DNA of 64,000 nt from Prochlorococcus sp. AG-402-K04 (GTDB lineage: Bacteria > Cyanobacteriota > Cyanobacteriia > PCC-6307 > Cyanobiaceae). This document shows, piece by piece, positions 30,085 through 39,612 of this stretch. Numbering within the stretch: position 1 is the stretch's first letter; the number at the start of each line of letters is the position of its first letter. Below the pieces are notes generated by a model. The model made no database searches and was not told where the DNA came from. It saw only the letters and a list, made by a program, of their open reading frames with translations. The position numbers and the translations under genes are program-made. The DNA lies in contig QCID01000004.1 in the NCBI GenBank assembly GCA_003216895.1, forward strand, positions 39,458 to 103,457, given 5' to 3'.

Positions 30085-31026
30085 ATGGTTTCATCTGCAC
30101 CCAAGCCTGCCGAATCACAAAAACGACGCAGCAGTGATCCAATTAGTTGGTACTTGTCTTCCATAGGACGAGTCCCTCTTTTAACGCCTGCGGAAGAAAT
30201 TGAACTAGGTAATCAGGTCCAAACCTTGATGAGTCTTACCGAGGATGGTCAAATCAAAGAAGAGAGCAAAGACTTTAATTCTCATCAAAGAAGATTGATT
30301 CGAATTGGAAGAAGGGCAAAGGAAAGAATGATGAAAGCCAACCTAAGACTGGTTGTCAGCGTTGCAAAAAAATATCAAGGGAAAGGTCTAGAACTTCTTG
30401 ATTTAGTTCAGGAAGGATCTCTTGGATTAGAAAGAGCGGTAGAAAAATTTGATCCTACACGTGGTTATAAGTTTTCTACTTATGCTTTCTGGTGGATAAG
30501 GCAAAGCATGACCAGGGCCATTGCTTGTCAGTCAAGAACAATTAGATTACCTGTTCATTTAAGTGAGAGATTAGCTACTATTAGAAAAGTAAGTTTAGAT
30601 TTGGCACACAAGTTAGGTGCAATGCCTAGCCGTATTGAAATAGCTGAGGCAATGGAAATTGAGGTAGAAGAACTTGATTCGATTTTGAGACAAGCTCTTA
30701 CTACAAGTAGCCTTGATGCTCCAGTTAATGGCGATGAAGGGCGTAGCTTTTTAGGAGATCTAATAGCTGACGGTTCTGGAGAAGAACCACTGGATAAAGT
30801 TGAACAAAAAATTCATCAAGAGCAACTTGGGAGGTGGCTCAGTCATCTAAGCGAACAAGAACAGCACGTTATTAGGCTTCGATTTGGTTTAGAGGGGAAT
30901 GAAAGACATACTCTCGCAGAGATAGGAAGACTTTTACAAGTTTCTCGTGAGAGGGTTAGGCAAGTTGAGTTGAAAGCTTTAAGGAAATTGAGAAACCTCA
31001 CCAGAAAGCTTCCAAGTGGAATTTAA
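30085..31026 (+). CDS. Group 2 RpoD-like RNA polymerase sigma factor
   Basis: Sigma-70 family factor. Region 1.2 is DPISWYLSSIGRVPLLT, region 2 is LLDLVQEGSLGLERAVEKF with YKFSTYAFWWIRQSM (-10 recognition), and region 4 holds ERHTLAEIGRLLQVSRERV (-35 helix-turn-helix). It has no acidic region 1.1 and only 313 residues, which marks a group 2 alternative sigma of cyanobacteria rather than the primary SigA. A 158-base intergenic leader precedes it. The controlled regulon cannot be inferred. Confidence 0.93.
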   Translation: MVSSAPKPAESQKRRSSDPISWYLSSIGRVPLLTPAEEIELGNQVQTLMSLTEDGQIKEESKDFNSHQRRLIRIGRRAKERMMKANLRLVVSVAKKYQGKGLELLDLVQEGSLGLERAVEKFDPTRGYKFSTYAFWWIRQSMTRAIACQSRTIRLPVHLSERLATIRKVSLDLAHKLGAMPSRIEIAEAMEIEVEELDSILRQALTTSSLDAPVNGDEGRSFLGDLIADGSGEEPLDKVEQKIHQEQLGRWLSHLSEQEQHVIRLRFGLEGNERHTLAEIGRLLQVSRERVRQVELKALRKLRNLTRKLPSGI

Positions 31027-31038
31027 ATTTTTATAACT

Positions 31039-32133
31039 TTAGTTCTCTGCCCAGATGTATTTGGTTAATTCATTTGGGTCAGGTTCTGGGGCATTTAGAG
31101 CAAATTCAACAGCATCATTAACTTCAAGATCAATTTCTTTCTCAACATTTTTTAATTCTTCATCAGAAATTAATCCAGAACTAGTTAAATCATTTTTTAG
31201 CTTTTTAATAGGATCTCTTTTAGACCAGAACTCTTTCTCTTTCTCTGACCTAAGTTCATCTGGATCAGCCAATGAATGCCCTCTGAATCTGTAAGTAAGG
31301 CACTCTATTAAAGTTGGCCCTTCTCCGTTTCTTGCTCGCTCTACGGCTCTTAGGGCGGCACCTCTTACTGCTAAAACGTCCATCCCATCAATTTCCTCTC
31401 CATGCATTCCAAAGGCTGAAGCCTTTCTCCATATTTCAGTCTCACTAGTTGCTCTATCATGGGCCATCCCAATTGCCCATTTGTTATTTTCAACTACAAA
31501 TATGATTGGTAATTTCCATAATTGGGCCATATTTAAACATTCATAAAACTGACCGATATTGCAAGTACCATCTCCAAAAAATGCTGCAGTTACAGAATCA
31601 CTTTGTTCCTTAAGAGCCTCTCTTTTGTATTTGCTGGTGAAAGCTGCCCCAAGAGCAACTGGAATACCTTCACCAATAAATGCATAACCTCCAAGTAGAT
31701 GATGTTCTTTTGAAAATAAATGCATAGATCCACCTCTCCCTTTACTGCAGCCTGTCTCTTTTCCGAATAGCTCGCTCATTACCTCTTTCGCAGGCACTCC
31801 AGCACTCAAAGCATGAACATGATCTCTGTAGGTACTGCAAAACCAGTCGTGTTTGCGTTTCATTGCACCAATAACACCTGTACTTATTGCTTCTTGCCCG
31901 TTGTAAAGATGCACAAACCCAAACATCTTGCCTCTGTAATACATTTCTGCGCATTTATCTTCAAATCGTCTTCCTAAAGTCATATCTTTGAAAAGATTTA
32001 AACCAATTTCTCTATTGATTTGAGCTGGTTTAATGTTGGCAAGATTGCTTAATCTGTCGGCGTGTTCCCTGTGCTGAAGAGGGTCTTTGCCGGTTTTGTC
32101 CTGGTCGTGAGAGATGACTTTGTTCATATTCAC
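31039..32133 (-). CDS. pdhA: Pyruvate dehydrogenase E1 component, alpha subunit
   Basis: Thiamine-diphosphate enzyme that decarboxylates pyruvate and acetylates the lipoyl domain of E2. The TPP motif is [24 protein letters not shown]...VVENN (GDGX~27N). The substrate loop [12 protein letters not shown] contains the phosphorylation-loop-like serine, and RGGSMHLF is conserved. It is 364 residues, alpha type of the heterotetrameric E1; the beta subunit is not in this window. It lies tail to tail with the sigma factor (12-base gap). LpdA (21603) is the E3 partner. Confidence 0.94.
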   Translation of the reverse strand: MNMNKVISHDQDKTGKDPLQHREHADRLSNLANIKPAQINREIGLNLFKDMTLGRRFEDKCAEMYYRGKMFGFVHLYNGQEAISTGVIGAMKRKHDWFCSTYRDHVHALSAGVPAKEVMSELFGKETGCSKGRGGSMHLFSKEHHLLGGYAFIGEGIPVALGAAFTSKYKREALKEQSDSVTAAFFGDGTCNIGQFYECLNMAQLWKLPIIFVVENNKWAIGMAHDRATSETEIWRKASAFGMHGEEIDGMDVLAVRGAALRAVERARNGEGPTLIECLTYRFRGHSLADPDELRSEKEKEFWSKRDPIKKLKNDLTSSGLISDEELKNVEKEIDLEVNDAVEFALNAPEPDPNELTKYIWAEN

Positions 32134-32229
32134 TTATCAATCCTTTTTAGACTTTAAGCGTCAATGGATGCAAAATGGTTAAAACCCCTTACGATGCCTA
32201 GAGCTTTTTTCTGATTACCTAAGTAGCGA

Positions 32230-34284
32230 TTGGAATTACCTATTGATCATTTTCGCTTATTGGGGGTTAGCCCTTCTGCAAATGCTGAAGAAGTCCTCAG
32301 GGCTTTTCAGCTAAGGCTTGATCGCCCTCCCAAGCAAGGCTTTACTTATGAAGTTTTGGCTCAGAGATCTGAGCTGCTAAGACTCTCTGCTGATCTTTTA
32401 TCCAATCCTACTGATCGACAATCTTACGAACTTGCTCTTATTGAGGGTTCGTCAGGGCTTGAATTATCTTCAAATAGAGAGGTAGCTGGTTTACTTCTCT
32501 TGTGGGAATCTAATGCTTCTTTTCAAGCTTTTAAGCTTGCAAAAAAAGCATTGCAACCTCCGCAAGCTCCAGCTTTGGGAAGTGGCAGGGAGTCAGATTT
32601 AACACTAATAGCAGCTTTATCTTGTAGAGACGCATCTATTGAAGAGCAAGCTTGCAGAAGATACGCTTCAGGAGCTGATTTGCTTCAGGAAGGGATTCAG
32701 TTATTGCAAAGGATGGGAAAGCTTGTTGAAGAGAGAAAAACCCTTGAATCCGATTTAGAGACTTTACTTCCATACAGAATTCTTGATTTATTAAGTAGAG
32801 ATAAAGAAGATGAAAAATCTCATCAGGAAGGTCTGATGTTGTTGGAGGACTTTGTTAATAGAAGGGGCGGACTGGAAGGGAAAAGAAATTCAGAAAAGAT
32901 AGCAGGATTAAATCAAAATGACTTTGAGCTATTTTTTCTCCAAATTAGAAAATTTTTAACTGCAAAAGAACAGTCAAAAATTTACGTAAATTGGTATCGA
33001 AGGGGTTCTGAAGATGCTGGCTTTCTTGCTGCTTTTGCCTTGATTGCTTCTGGTTTTTCTTACAGGAAACCAGAACTTTTACAAGAAGCTCGTAAATACC
33101 TTCGAAATATCAATATCAATGGTTTTGACCCTATGCCATTAATTGGGTGCCTAGATCTTTTGTTGGGGGATGTAAAACAAGCAGAGTCTCGTTTTAGAAG
33201 TAGTTCAGATGAGAAATTAAATGACTGGTTAAATAACTATCCAGGAGAGACCTTGGGTGCCCTTTGCGACTACTGCAGAAATTGGTTGGAAAAAGATGTA
33301 TTAGTAGGTTTTAAGGATGTTGAAATAAAAGCTGTAAATCTTGATGATTGGTTCGCTAGTCAAGAAGTACAAATTTATATAGATCAGTTGGAAACAAAAG
33401 GGGCATTAGGAATTGCAAAAGCGGGATTTTCATTCTTATCGTCATTGTCCCCTGAGCAACAAATTAAGAATAATTCATTAAAAAACCTCGAGGAACAAGC
33501 GGATTTGGCAATGCCAGGTGGTGCTTTGGATGAAGTTTCGGAAGAAAAGTCTTTTAAATCACGATTACAAACTAAAGAAGCTTTCTTAAGATCTGAATTG
33601 GTTAAAAAGATAATTTCAAAATATTATTCAACATTTGAATTGATCAAAAAGTCAGATTTCAAATCTTTAATATTAAAACGACCAATTTATACAAGTGCTT
33701 TAGCATTTATTGCGTTATTTATTGTTGGAACAAGTTTGGGAATACTTATACAGAGAAAACCATCAGAAAGTAATGATTTAATTAATATCTCCAACTCTGG
33801 ACTTAATAACTCAAAAGATTTTAAAATTAAAGATAATGGATCAATTCAAAAATTTACTAATAAAGAAACACTAGATTTAGATAAATTAATTCCTCTAACT
33901 TCAGCAGAACCCTCAAAACAAGAAATTAAATTACTTATTGAATCTTGGTTAGCAGGTAAAGCTAATATCTTGAATGGTTCAGAAAGTAATATTCTTTCTT
34001 CTGTTGCTAGAGCATCCTTGTTAAATAGAGTTGATGAAGAAAGAAAGAAAGATAAATTATTAGGACAAAAACAGATTATTGATGCAAACATAACATCAAT
34101 CAATATTGTTGAAAGATCAGACAGACGAATTGCCGCTGATGTTGAATTAAATTATAAAGATAAAACTATTAGTCCTTCTGGTGAAATATTGACAGAAACG
34201 GTTATTCCTTCAATGAAAGTAAAATATATAATAGGTAAAAATAAAAAAACCTGGCTACTAGTTGATTATTATAGTAGATATTAA
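32230..34284 (+). CDS. ftn2: Cell division protein Ftn2/ZipN (ARC6 family)
   Basis: Membrane-linked scaffold that tethers FtsZ at the division site in cyanobacteria and plastids. An N-terminal J-like domain without the HPD motif (DHFRLLGVSPSANAEEVLRAF) is followed by a long helical region. A single membrane segment lies near residues 490-510 (YTSALAFIALFIVGTSLGIL). The C-terminal ARC6-like IMS domain reads EIKLLIESWLAGKANILNG to WLLVDYYSRY. The start is TTG, required to keep the J-like domain intact. It is divergent from pdhA. Confidence 0.88.
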   Translation: MELPIDHFRLLGVSPSANAEEVLRAFQLRLDRPPKQGFTYEVLAQRSELLRLSADLLSNPTDRQSYELALIEGSSGLELSSNREVAGLLLLWESNASFQAFKLAKKALQPPQAPALGSGRESDLTLIAALSCRDASIEEQACRRYASGADLLQEGIQLLQRMGKLVEERKTLESDLETLLPYRILDLLSRDKEDEKSHQEGLMLLEDFVNRRGGLEGKRNSEKIAGLNQNDFELFFLQIRKFLTAKEQSKIYVNWYRRGSEDAGFLAAFALIASGFSYRKPELLQEARKYLRNININGFDPMPLIGCLDLLLGDVKQAESRFRSSSDEKLNDWLNNYPGETLGALCDYCRNWLEKDVLVGFKDVEIKAVNLDDWFASQEVQIYIDQLETKGALGIAKAGFSFLSSLSPEQQIKNNSLKNLEEQADLAMPGGALDEVSEEKSFKSRLQTKEAFLRSELVKKIISKYYSTFELIKKSDFKSLILKRPIYTSALAFIALFIVGTSLGILIQRKPSESNDLINISNSGLNNSKDFKIKDNGSIQKFTNKETLDLDKLIPLTSAEPSKQEIKLLIESWLAGKANILNGSESNILSSVARASLLNRVDEERKKDKLLGQKQIIDANITSINIVERSDRRIAADVELNYKDKTISPSGEILTETVIPSMKVKYIIGKNKKTWLLVDYYSRY

Positions 34285-34323
34285 AAAAATAATTGTTTAA
34301 ATTATTTCTATAACTCTAAGAAA

Positions 34324-35787
34324 ATGTTTGAGGAACTAACAAATCAATTCGAAGATGCTGTTAAAGCCTTTAAAGGTGAAGCTAAAATTTCAGATGAAAA
34401 TGTTGATGAAGCACTTAAACAGGTTAGACGAGCTCTCTTAGAGGCCGACGTTAGTTTGGCAGTTGTGAAAGAGTTTATCGAAGAAGTAAGAGTCAAGGCT
34501 GTTGGAACTGAGGTTGTAAGAGGTATAAATCCTGGCCAGAAATTTATTCAAGTAGTTCATGAGCAACTAGTAAATGTAATGGGGGGGGAGAATGATCCCT
34601 TGGCAGATTCAGAGGAAAAACCAACTGTAATTCTAATGGCTGGACTTCAGGGTGCTGGGAAGACTACAGCTACAGCAAAACTTGGATTGCTTCTTAAAGA
34701 AAAAAATCAAAAGGCATTGCTTGTCGCTGCAGATACATACAGACCAGCAGCTATTGATCAATTGGTAACGCTGGGAAATCAAATTGGTGTAGAGGTTTTT
34801 AATTTAAGTTCAAATTCAAAGCCTGAGGAGATTGCAAGAAAAGGCCTGGAAAAAGCTAGGGAAGAAGGATTTGACACTGTTCTTGTCGATACTGCTGGGC
34901 GGCTACAAATTGATACCGAGATGATGGGAGAGATGGTTCGAATTAAAGAGGCCGTTCAACCCGATGAAGTTTTATTGGTAGTTGATTCAATGATTGGCCA
35001 AGAGGCCGCAGACATTACCAGAAGTTTTCATGAGAAAGTAGGAATAACGGGTGCGGTCCTCACAAAGCTTGATGGAGACTCAAGAGGTGGAGCTGCGCTT
35101 TCTATTAGAAAAATCAGTGGAAAACCGATCAAATTTATAGGAACGGGTGAAAAGGTTGAGGCATTGCAACCTTTTTATCCCGACAGGATGGCTAGCAGAA
35201 TCTTAGGGATGGGCGATGTTTTAACTCTTGTTGAAAAAGCACAGAAAGAAGTTGAAATCGCTGATGCGGAAATCATGCAAAAGAAGCTTCAAGAAGCAAC
35301 TTTTGATTTTTCGGATTTTGTAAAACAGATGAGGATGATAAAGAGAATGGGCTCTTTAGGTGGGCTGCTAAAAATGATTCCTGGGATGAATAAAATTGAT
35401 GATGGAATGATTAAAAGTGGAGAAGATCAACTTAAAAAAATTGAGGCAATGATTGGTTCAATGTCAGTAGAGGAAAGGAATAAGCCTGAATTATTGGCAG
35501 CACAACCATCAAGACGTCGAAGAGTTGCAAGTGGCAGTGGACATCAACCAGCAGACGTAGACAAGGTTCTCGCGGATTTCCAGAGGATGCGGGGTTTGAT
35601 GAAGCAGATGTCTACGGGTGGAGGACTTCCTGGAATGGATGGAGGACTTCCTGGTATGGGAGGACTCCCTGGCATGTCTTCACCAGGAGCTAATCCATAT
35701 CAGTCAAGGAAAGGAAAAGGAGGTCCAGGTTCTGCGCCCCGAAGACAGCGTCCAGTTAAGAAAAAGAAAGGTTTTGGTGATCTTTAG
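34324..35787 (+). CDS. ffh: Signal recognition particle protein Ffh (SRP54)
   Basis: GTPase that binds signal sequences and 4.5S RNA for co-translational targeting. The N domain is followed by the G domain (LMAGLQGAGKTTATAKLGL, DTAGRLQIDTEM, TKLDGDSRGGAALS) and the Met-rich M domain (FVKQMRMIKRMGSLGGLLKMIPGM). The C-terminal tail carries a short Gly-Met repeat and a basic end. It is 487 residues. It heads a run of genes on the same strand: rpsP, a phoH-like gene and a membrane protein. Its RNA partner is at 8440-8534. Confidence 0.97.
   Translation: MFEELTNQFEDAVKAFKGEAKISDENVDEALKQVRRALLEADVSLAVVKEFIEEVRVKAVGTEVVRGINPGQKFIQVVHEQLVNVMGGENDPLADSEEKPTVILMAGLQGAGKTTATAKLGLLLKEKNQKALLVAADTYRPAAIDQLVTLGNQIGVEVFNLSSNSKPEEIARKGLEKAREEGFDTVLVDTAGRLQIDTEMMGEMVRIKEAVQPDEVLLVVDSMIGQEAADITRSFHEKVGITGAVLTKLDGDSRGGAALSIRKISGKPIKFIGTGEKVEALQPFYPDRMASRILGMGDVLTLVEKAQKEVEIADAEIMQKKLQEATFDFSDFVKQMRMIKRMGSLGGLLKMIPGMNKIDDGMIKSGEDQLKKIEAMIGSMSVEERNKPELLAAQPSRRRRVASGSGHQPADVDKVLADFQRMRGLMKQMSTGGGLPGMDGGLPGMGGLPGMSSPGANPYQSRKGKGGPGSAPRRQRPVKKKKGFGDL
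35619..35675 (+). repeat. ffh: Short tandem repeat in ffh 3' end
   Basis: About three imperfect copies of ggaggacttcctgg[a/t]atg encode GGLPGM repeats in the flexible Met-rich tail of the M domain. The copies keep the reading frame. Copy number could vary between strains. Confidence 0.75.
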
Positions 35788-35874
35788 GTATATCAAAAGG
35801 CTAAATTAATCATCTGTGCAGTATTATTAAGTTGAAGAACTTTTGAGTTCAATCCATTTACAAATAAATCGAAG

Positions 35875-36207
35875 ATGATCAAGCTCCGCCTTAAGCGGTT
35901 TGGCAAAAAGCGTGAATCTAGTTTTCGTCTTGTTGCCTGTAATAGCACTTCAAGGCGAGATGGTCGCCCTCTACAAGAACTAGGCTTTTACAATCCAAGA
36001 ACCAAAGAAACTAGGCTCGATACAGAGGCTTTGAGAACTCGACTAGGACAAGGCGCTCAACCTACTGATGCTGTAAGAACTTTATTAGAAAAAGGAGGAC
36101 TCCTTGAAAAGAAAGTTCGACCAGCTGAAGTTTTAGGTAAGCAAAAACAAGAAAAAGAAAGATCAGAAAAGAAAAAAGATGCAGCTGCATCTGAAACTTC
36201 TAAATAA
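35875..36207 (+). CDS. rpsP: 30S ribosomal protein S16
   Basis: Small-subunit protein. The N-terminus [18 protein letters not shown] and [19 protein letters not shown] are the S16 signature. The body is followed by a charged tail ([16 protein letters not shown]), giving 110 residues, longer than E. coli S16 (82) but usual for marine picocyanobacteria. It lies between ffh and the phoH-like gene on the same strand. Confidence 0.97.
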   Translation: MIKLRLKRFGKKRESSFRLVACNSTSRRDGRPLQELGFYNPRTKETRLDTEALRTRLGQGAQPTDAVRTLLEKGGLLEKKVRPAEVLGKQKQEKERSEKKKDAAASETSK

Positions 36208-36244
36208 GAAGTTTTGATGAGTATCAATAACTTCAAGAATATGT

Positions 36245-37222
36245 ATGTCTGAAGCAGCCACTGAAGGTCGCTTTTGTATAGATCTGCCTGATTCCGACGC
36301 TGCCACTGCCTTGTCAGGGACTGGTCAGACAACACTTCATAAATTGGAAACCCTTACCGGTGCAGCTTTTTCATTGAGAGGATTGCAGCTAGAAATAAAA
36401 GGAAATTCTTTTCAATTAGAGAGAGCTGCTTCTATTGTTGAATTAGTTAGGCCAATTTGGGAAGAAGGGCAAATTGTTTCAGCCGTTGATTTACATGCCG
36501 CTGCTAAAGCATTGGATATTGGAAAAAAAAATGATCACGCCAAATCAACAAATAAAGTTTTAGCTAGAAGTCAAAGAGGCAATCTTTTAAGACCAAGAAC
36601 AATTAGACAAAAATTCTATGTAGAGGCTATGGAGAAAAGTGATCTTACTTTTGCTTTAGGCCCGGCAGGAACAGGAAAAACATTCTTAGCGACTGTATTA
36701 GCTGTGCGAATGCTTAGCGAGAGAAAAATTGAAAAAATAATTCTAACAAGACCTGCCGTTGAGGCTGGAGAAAGATTGGGTTTTTTACCTGGAGACTTAC
36801 AACAAAAGGTAGATCCTTATCTAAGACCTTTATATGATTCTCTACACTCTTTACTTGGACAAGAAAAAACTAATTTACTTATTGAAAAAAACGTGATTGA
36901 AGTTGCTCCCTTGGCATACATGCGGGGCAGAACTTTAGAAGAATCTTTTGTGATACTTGATGAAGCTCAAAATACTACTCAAGCACAAATGAGAATGGTT
37001 CTTACCAGGTTAGGGGAAAGATCAAGAATGGTAGTCACTGGGGATGTAACCCAAGTAGACTTGCCATTCGGACAAATGAGTGGACTTATTGAAGCAGCAG
37101 ATTTACTCGAAAAGGTTGATGGAATTTCAGTTTGCAGGCTTACCTCAGCCGACGTGGTTAGACATCCACTTGTTCAAAGCGTCGTTGATGCTTACGCAGA
37201 ACTAGATAAAAAGAAACGATAG
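36245..37222 (+). CDS. PhoH-like ATPase
   Basis: P-loop ATPase of the PhoH family with the Walker A motif ALGPAGTGKTFLATVLAV and Walker B FVILDEAQNTTQAQM, plus RPAVEAGERLGFLPGDL. An N-terminal KH-like segment (LHKLETLTGAAFSLRGLQLEIKG) fits the chromosomal ybeZ-type PhoH, which is linked to RNA metabolism or ribosome maturation. It is 325 residues. The proximity to rpsP, ffh and era supports that role; a phosphate-starvation role is only historical naming. Confidence 0.92.
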   Translation: MSEAATEGRFCIDLPDSDAATALSGTGQTTLHKLETLTGAAFSLRGLQLEIKGNSFQLERAASIVELVRPIWEEGQIVSAVDLHAAAKALDIGKKNDHAKSTNKVLARSQRGNLLRPRTIRQKFYVEAMEKSDLTFALGPAGTGKTFLATVLAVRMLSERKIEKIILTRPAVEAGERLGFLPGDLQQKVDPYLRPLYDSLHSLLGQEKTNLLIEKNVIEVAPLAYMRGRTLEESFVILDEAQNTTQAQMRMVLTRLGERSRMVVTGDVTQVDLPFGQMSGLIEAADLLEKVDGISVCRLTSADVVRHPLVQSVVDAYAELDKKKR

Positions 37223-37297
37223 GGTGATCCGCATTCACATTCATGGAGACTTATTTTTTTTGTGTCAAAATAGGTATTAATAATTATCTGGTGCGCT

Positions 37298-38053
37298 ATG
37301 CCAGCAAACAGCAATTTTCAACAAGCTATTCGTGAAGCACAATCAAGTGCGATAGTTGGTCCAAACGTTGTAGATAAAGCCCTGCCCTATGTGGGTGGGG
37401 GTATGGTCTGTACTGCAGTTGGAGTTCTTGGTGGACTTTCGATGCAAGGAAATATTGCAGAAGGTATCCTACCTAATCCCTTATTTCAACCTCTTTTTTT
37501 CGCGGCCTTCATTGCAGAGATAGTTCTTTTCTTTATGGCAAGTAGCGCAGCTAATAATGCTAACAATGCAAAAGCTCTTCCTCTTCTTACGGGTTTTAGT
37601 CTTCTAACTGGCTTTACATTAAGTGGAATAGTTGGTCTTGCTGTTCAGGTCGTAGGAATGGGTTCAATTGGAACAGCTGTATTTGCTACTGGAATAACTT
37701 TTGTTGTTGCATCTTATGCTGGACGTCGAATGAGCGACAGTGTAGGACAGGCACTTCAGGGTGCTGTTGGTTTAGGTCTCTTGGGCCTAATTATTGCCAT
37801 GGTCGTTCAATTTATTGGAAGTATGTTTGGAGGTCAATTGTTTGGTAATGGTCCTTTTGAATTAATGATTGCGGGCTTTGGAACGGTACTTTTTGTGGCA
37901 ATGTCTTTTGTAGATTTCTATACAATGCCAAGAAGATATAACGACGAGCAGTATTTAGCAGGGGCATTAGGAATGTACTTAACTTACATAAATCTCTTTG
38001 TTTTTGTTCTTCGTCTGATCATTGCCTTGCAAGGTGGTGGTAGAAGGAATTAA
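37298..38053 (+). CDS. Bax inhibitor-1 family integral membrane protein
   Basis: 251 residues with about seven membrane helices. The final helix region YLTYINLFVFVLRLI and the preceding DFYTMPRRYNDEQYLAGALGMYL match the BI-1/YccA family, in which the same segment reads like ALxLYLDxINLFLxLLRL. Family members influence ion leak and quality control of membrane proteins, partly by interacting with FtsH; the role here is unproven. It ends just before a strong bidirectional terminator. Confidence 0.78.
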   Translation: MPANSNFQQAIREAQSSAIVGPNVVDKALPYVGGGMVCTAVGVLGGLSMQGNIAEGILPNPLFQPLFFAAFIAEIVLFFMASSAANNANNAKALPLLTGFSLLTGFTLSGIVGLAVQVVGMGSIGTAVFATGITFVVASYAGRRMSDSVGQALQGAVGLGLLGLIIAMVVQFIGSMFGGQLFGNGPFELMIAGFGTVLFVAMSFVDFYTMPRRYNDEQYLAGALGMYLTYINLFVFVLRLIIALQGGGRRN

Positions 38054-38073
38054 TTTTTAAATAAAATTAAATA

Positions 38074-38107
38074 CATAAAGAAAGAGCCGAAAGGCTCTTT
38101 CTTTATG
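38074..38107. terminator. Bidirectional intrinsic terminator (15-bp perfect stem)
   Basis: The arms cataaagaaagagcc and ggctctttctttatg are exact reverse complements around a GAAA loop. Each strand places a T-rich arm at the 3' side, fitting termination from both sides of convergent genes. The minus-strand gene's stop codon (38103-38105) lies within the right arm. Confidence 0.9.
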
Positions 38108-38615
38108 TTGCAACTTCATAAATACTTTCTGATATTGCATTGATTTGTTGATCGTTATAACCCCATTTATTCAGAAACTTCAAGTCCGTTCCCTTCCCTT
38201 TTGTTGCTTCAAGCAAAATATCTAGACGTTTTTTTACCTGATTTGAATCTAATAGTTTAAGTAATTCTATACACCTAATTTTTATTCTCTTTGATTGGAT
38301 TTCCTGAGGATCTTTATTATTTCGATGTGTAATTATCATTGCTGAACTCATGGCAAGATTCTTTACGGTTAAGTCAACAACAATTTCTCCAGAACTTCTT
38401 AATTGAAAAATTAATGCATCAGGAAATCTATCCATTAAAGGGCAATCTATTGAGAGACTTACAACAAAAAATCCTCTTGCTCCATCAACCGTTTTAATAA
38501 GCTCGCCAATTCGATCAGAAATAACTTCGTCACTTATTTCATCATTTTCCCAGCTTTTGCACCAAAGCATTGATGCTTGCATGGCCTCTTTAAAAGTTGG
38601 TTTCTTTTCATTCAT
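38103..38615 (-). CDS. Conserved cyanobacterial protein of unknown function
   Basis: 170 residues without a signal peptide or membrane segment. The N-terminal part has KEAMQASMLWCKSWENDEISDEVISDRI. A mixed alpha/beta middle (GARGFFVVSLSIDCPLMDRFPDALIFQL) looks like a folded domain. I do not recognise a named family. Composition and codon use fit the neighbours, and the stop is within the shared terminator, so it is a real gene. It is divergent from era (51-base gap). Confidence 0.8.
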   Translation of the reverse strand: MNEKKPTFKEAMQASMLWCKSWENDEISDEVISDRIGELIKTVDGARGFFVVSLSIDCPLMDRFPDALIFQLRSSGEIVVDLTVKNLAMSSAMIITHRNNKDPQEIQSKRIKIRCIELLKLLDSNQVKKRLDILLEATKGKGTDLKFLNKWGYNDQQINAISESIYEVAT

Positions 38616-38665
38616 GGTTTTATTGCTCTTTTAGAGTAAGGCTATAGATAATCGTAGAGAAAAAA

Positions 38666-39607
38666 ATGTCTTTAGGAGATTTAAATCAAGAGGATTTTAA
38701 GTCAGGATTTATTGCATTAATAGGTAGACCCAATGTTGGTAAATCAACTTTTATAAATAAATTTATTGGTGAGAAAATAGCTATAACCTCACCGATTGCT
38801 CAAACCACGAGAAATCGATTAAAAGCAATTCTTACGAATGATAAGGCGCAGATTATTTTTGTAGATACTCCAGGTATTCATAAACCCCATCATTTATTGG
38901 GTGAAAGACTTGTTCAGAGTGCCAAGCGATCTATTGGAGAAGTTGATGCCGTTTTAGTTATTTTTGAAGCCAATCATGCTCCAGGTAGGGGTGATGCATT
39001 TGTTTTGAATTTGATTAGAAATTTACAAATCCCCGTGATAGTTGCCTTAAATAAATGGGATCTTTTAGAAATGAGTGAATTTAAAGAAAGAAAGAAAGAA
39101 TATTTAGACTTTTTCGAGGGTACAAATTGGCCAGTTTTTTGTTGTAGCGCTCTTACAGGACTGGGATGTAATGAATTGATCAATGAAATAGAAAAGAAAC
39201 TACCTATGGGCCCCCAGCTATATCCAAGTGATATGACTTGTGATCATCCTGAGAAGTTTTTGATGGCTGAATTTATTAGAGAACAAGTTTTAATTAATAC
39301 ACGTGAAGAAGTACCTCATAGTGTTGCAGTCTCTATTGATAAAATTGAAGATATATCCTCGAAAAAAAAATCTGAACATAGATCAAGAACAGGAATTCTT
39401 GCAACTATTTGTGTCGAGAAAAAAAGTCAGAAGGGGATTTTAATTGGTAAAGGAGGAAGCATGTTGAAGAAAATTGGTCAGGAATCAAGAATGCAAATTC
39501 AAACTTTAATCAATGGAAATGTCTATTTAGAATTGTTTGTTAAAGTTGTGCCTGACTGGAGAAGTAAATCTTCTCGACTTAATGAGTTTGGTTATGAAGG
39601 GAGCTAA
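38666..39607 (+). CDS. era: GTPase Era
   Basis: Ras-like GTPase that binds the 16S rRNA 3' end and helps 30S assembly. The G1 motif is [18 protein letters not shown]3 is [13 protein letters not shown]4 is ALNKWDLL, and G5 lies in [11 protein letters not shown]. The C-terminal KH domain includes [19 protein letters not shown]. At 313 residues it is complete. It precedes trmD-ispF by 5 bases on the same strand. Confidence 0.97.
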   Translation: MSLGDLNQEDFKSGFIALIGRPNVGKSTFINKFIGEKIAITSPIAQTTRNRLKAILTNDKAQIIFVDTPGIHKPHHLLGERLVQSAKRSIGEVDAVLVIFEANHAPGRGDAFVLNLIRNLQIPVIVALNKWDLLEMSEFKERKKEYLDFFEGTNWPVFCCSALTGLGCNELINEIEKKLPMGPQLYPSDMTCDHPEKFLMAEFIREQVLINTREEVPHSVAVSIDKIEDISSKKKSEHRSRTGILATICVEKKSQKGILIGKGGSMLKKIGQESRMQIQTLINGNVYLELFVKVVPDWRSKSSRLNEFGYEGS

Positions 39608-39612
39608 TTCAT

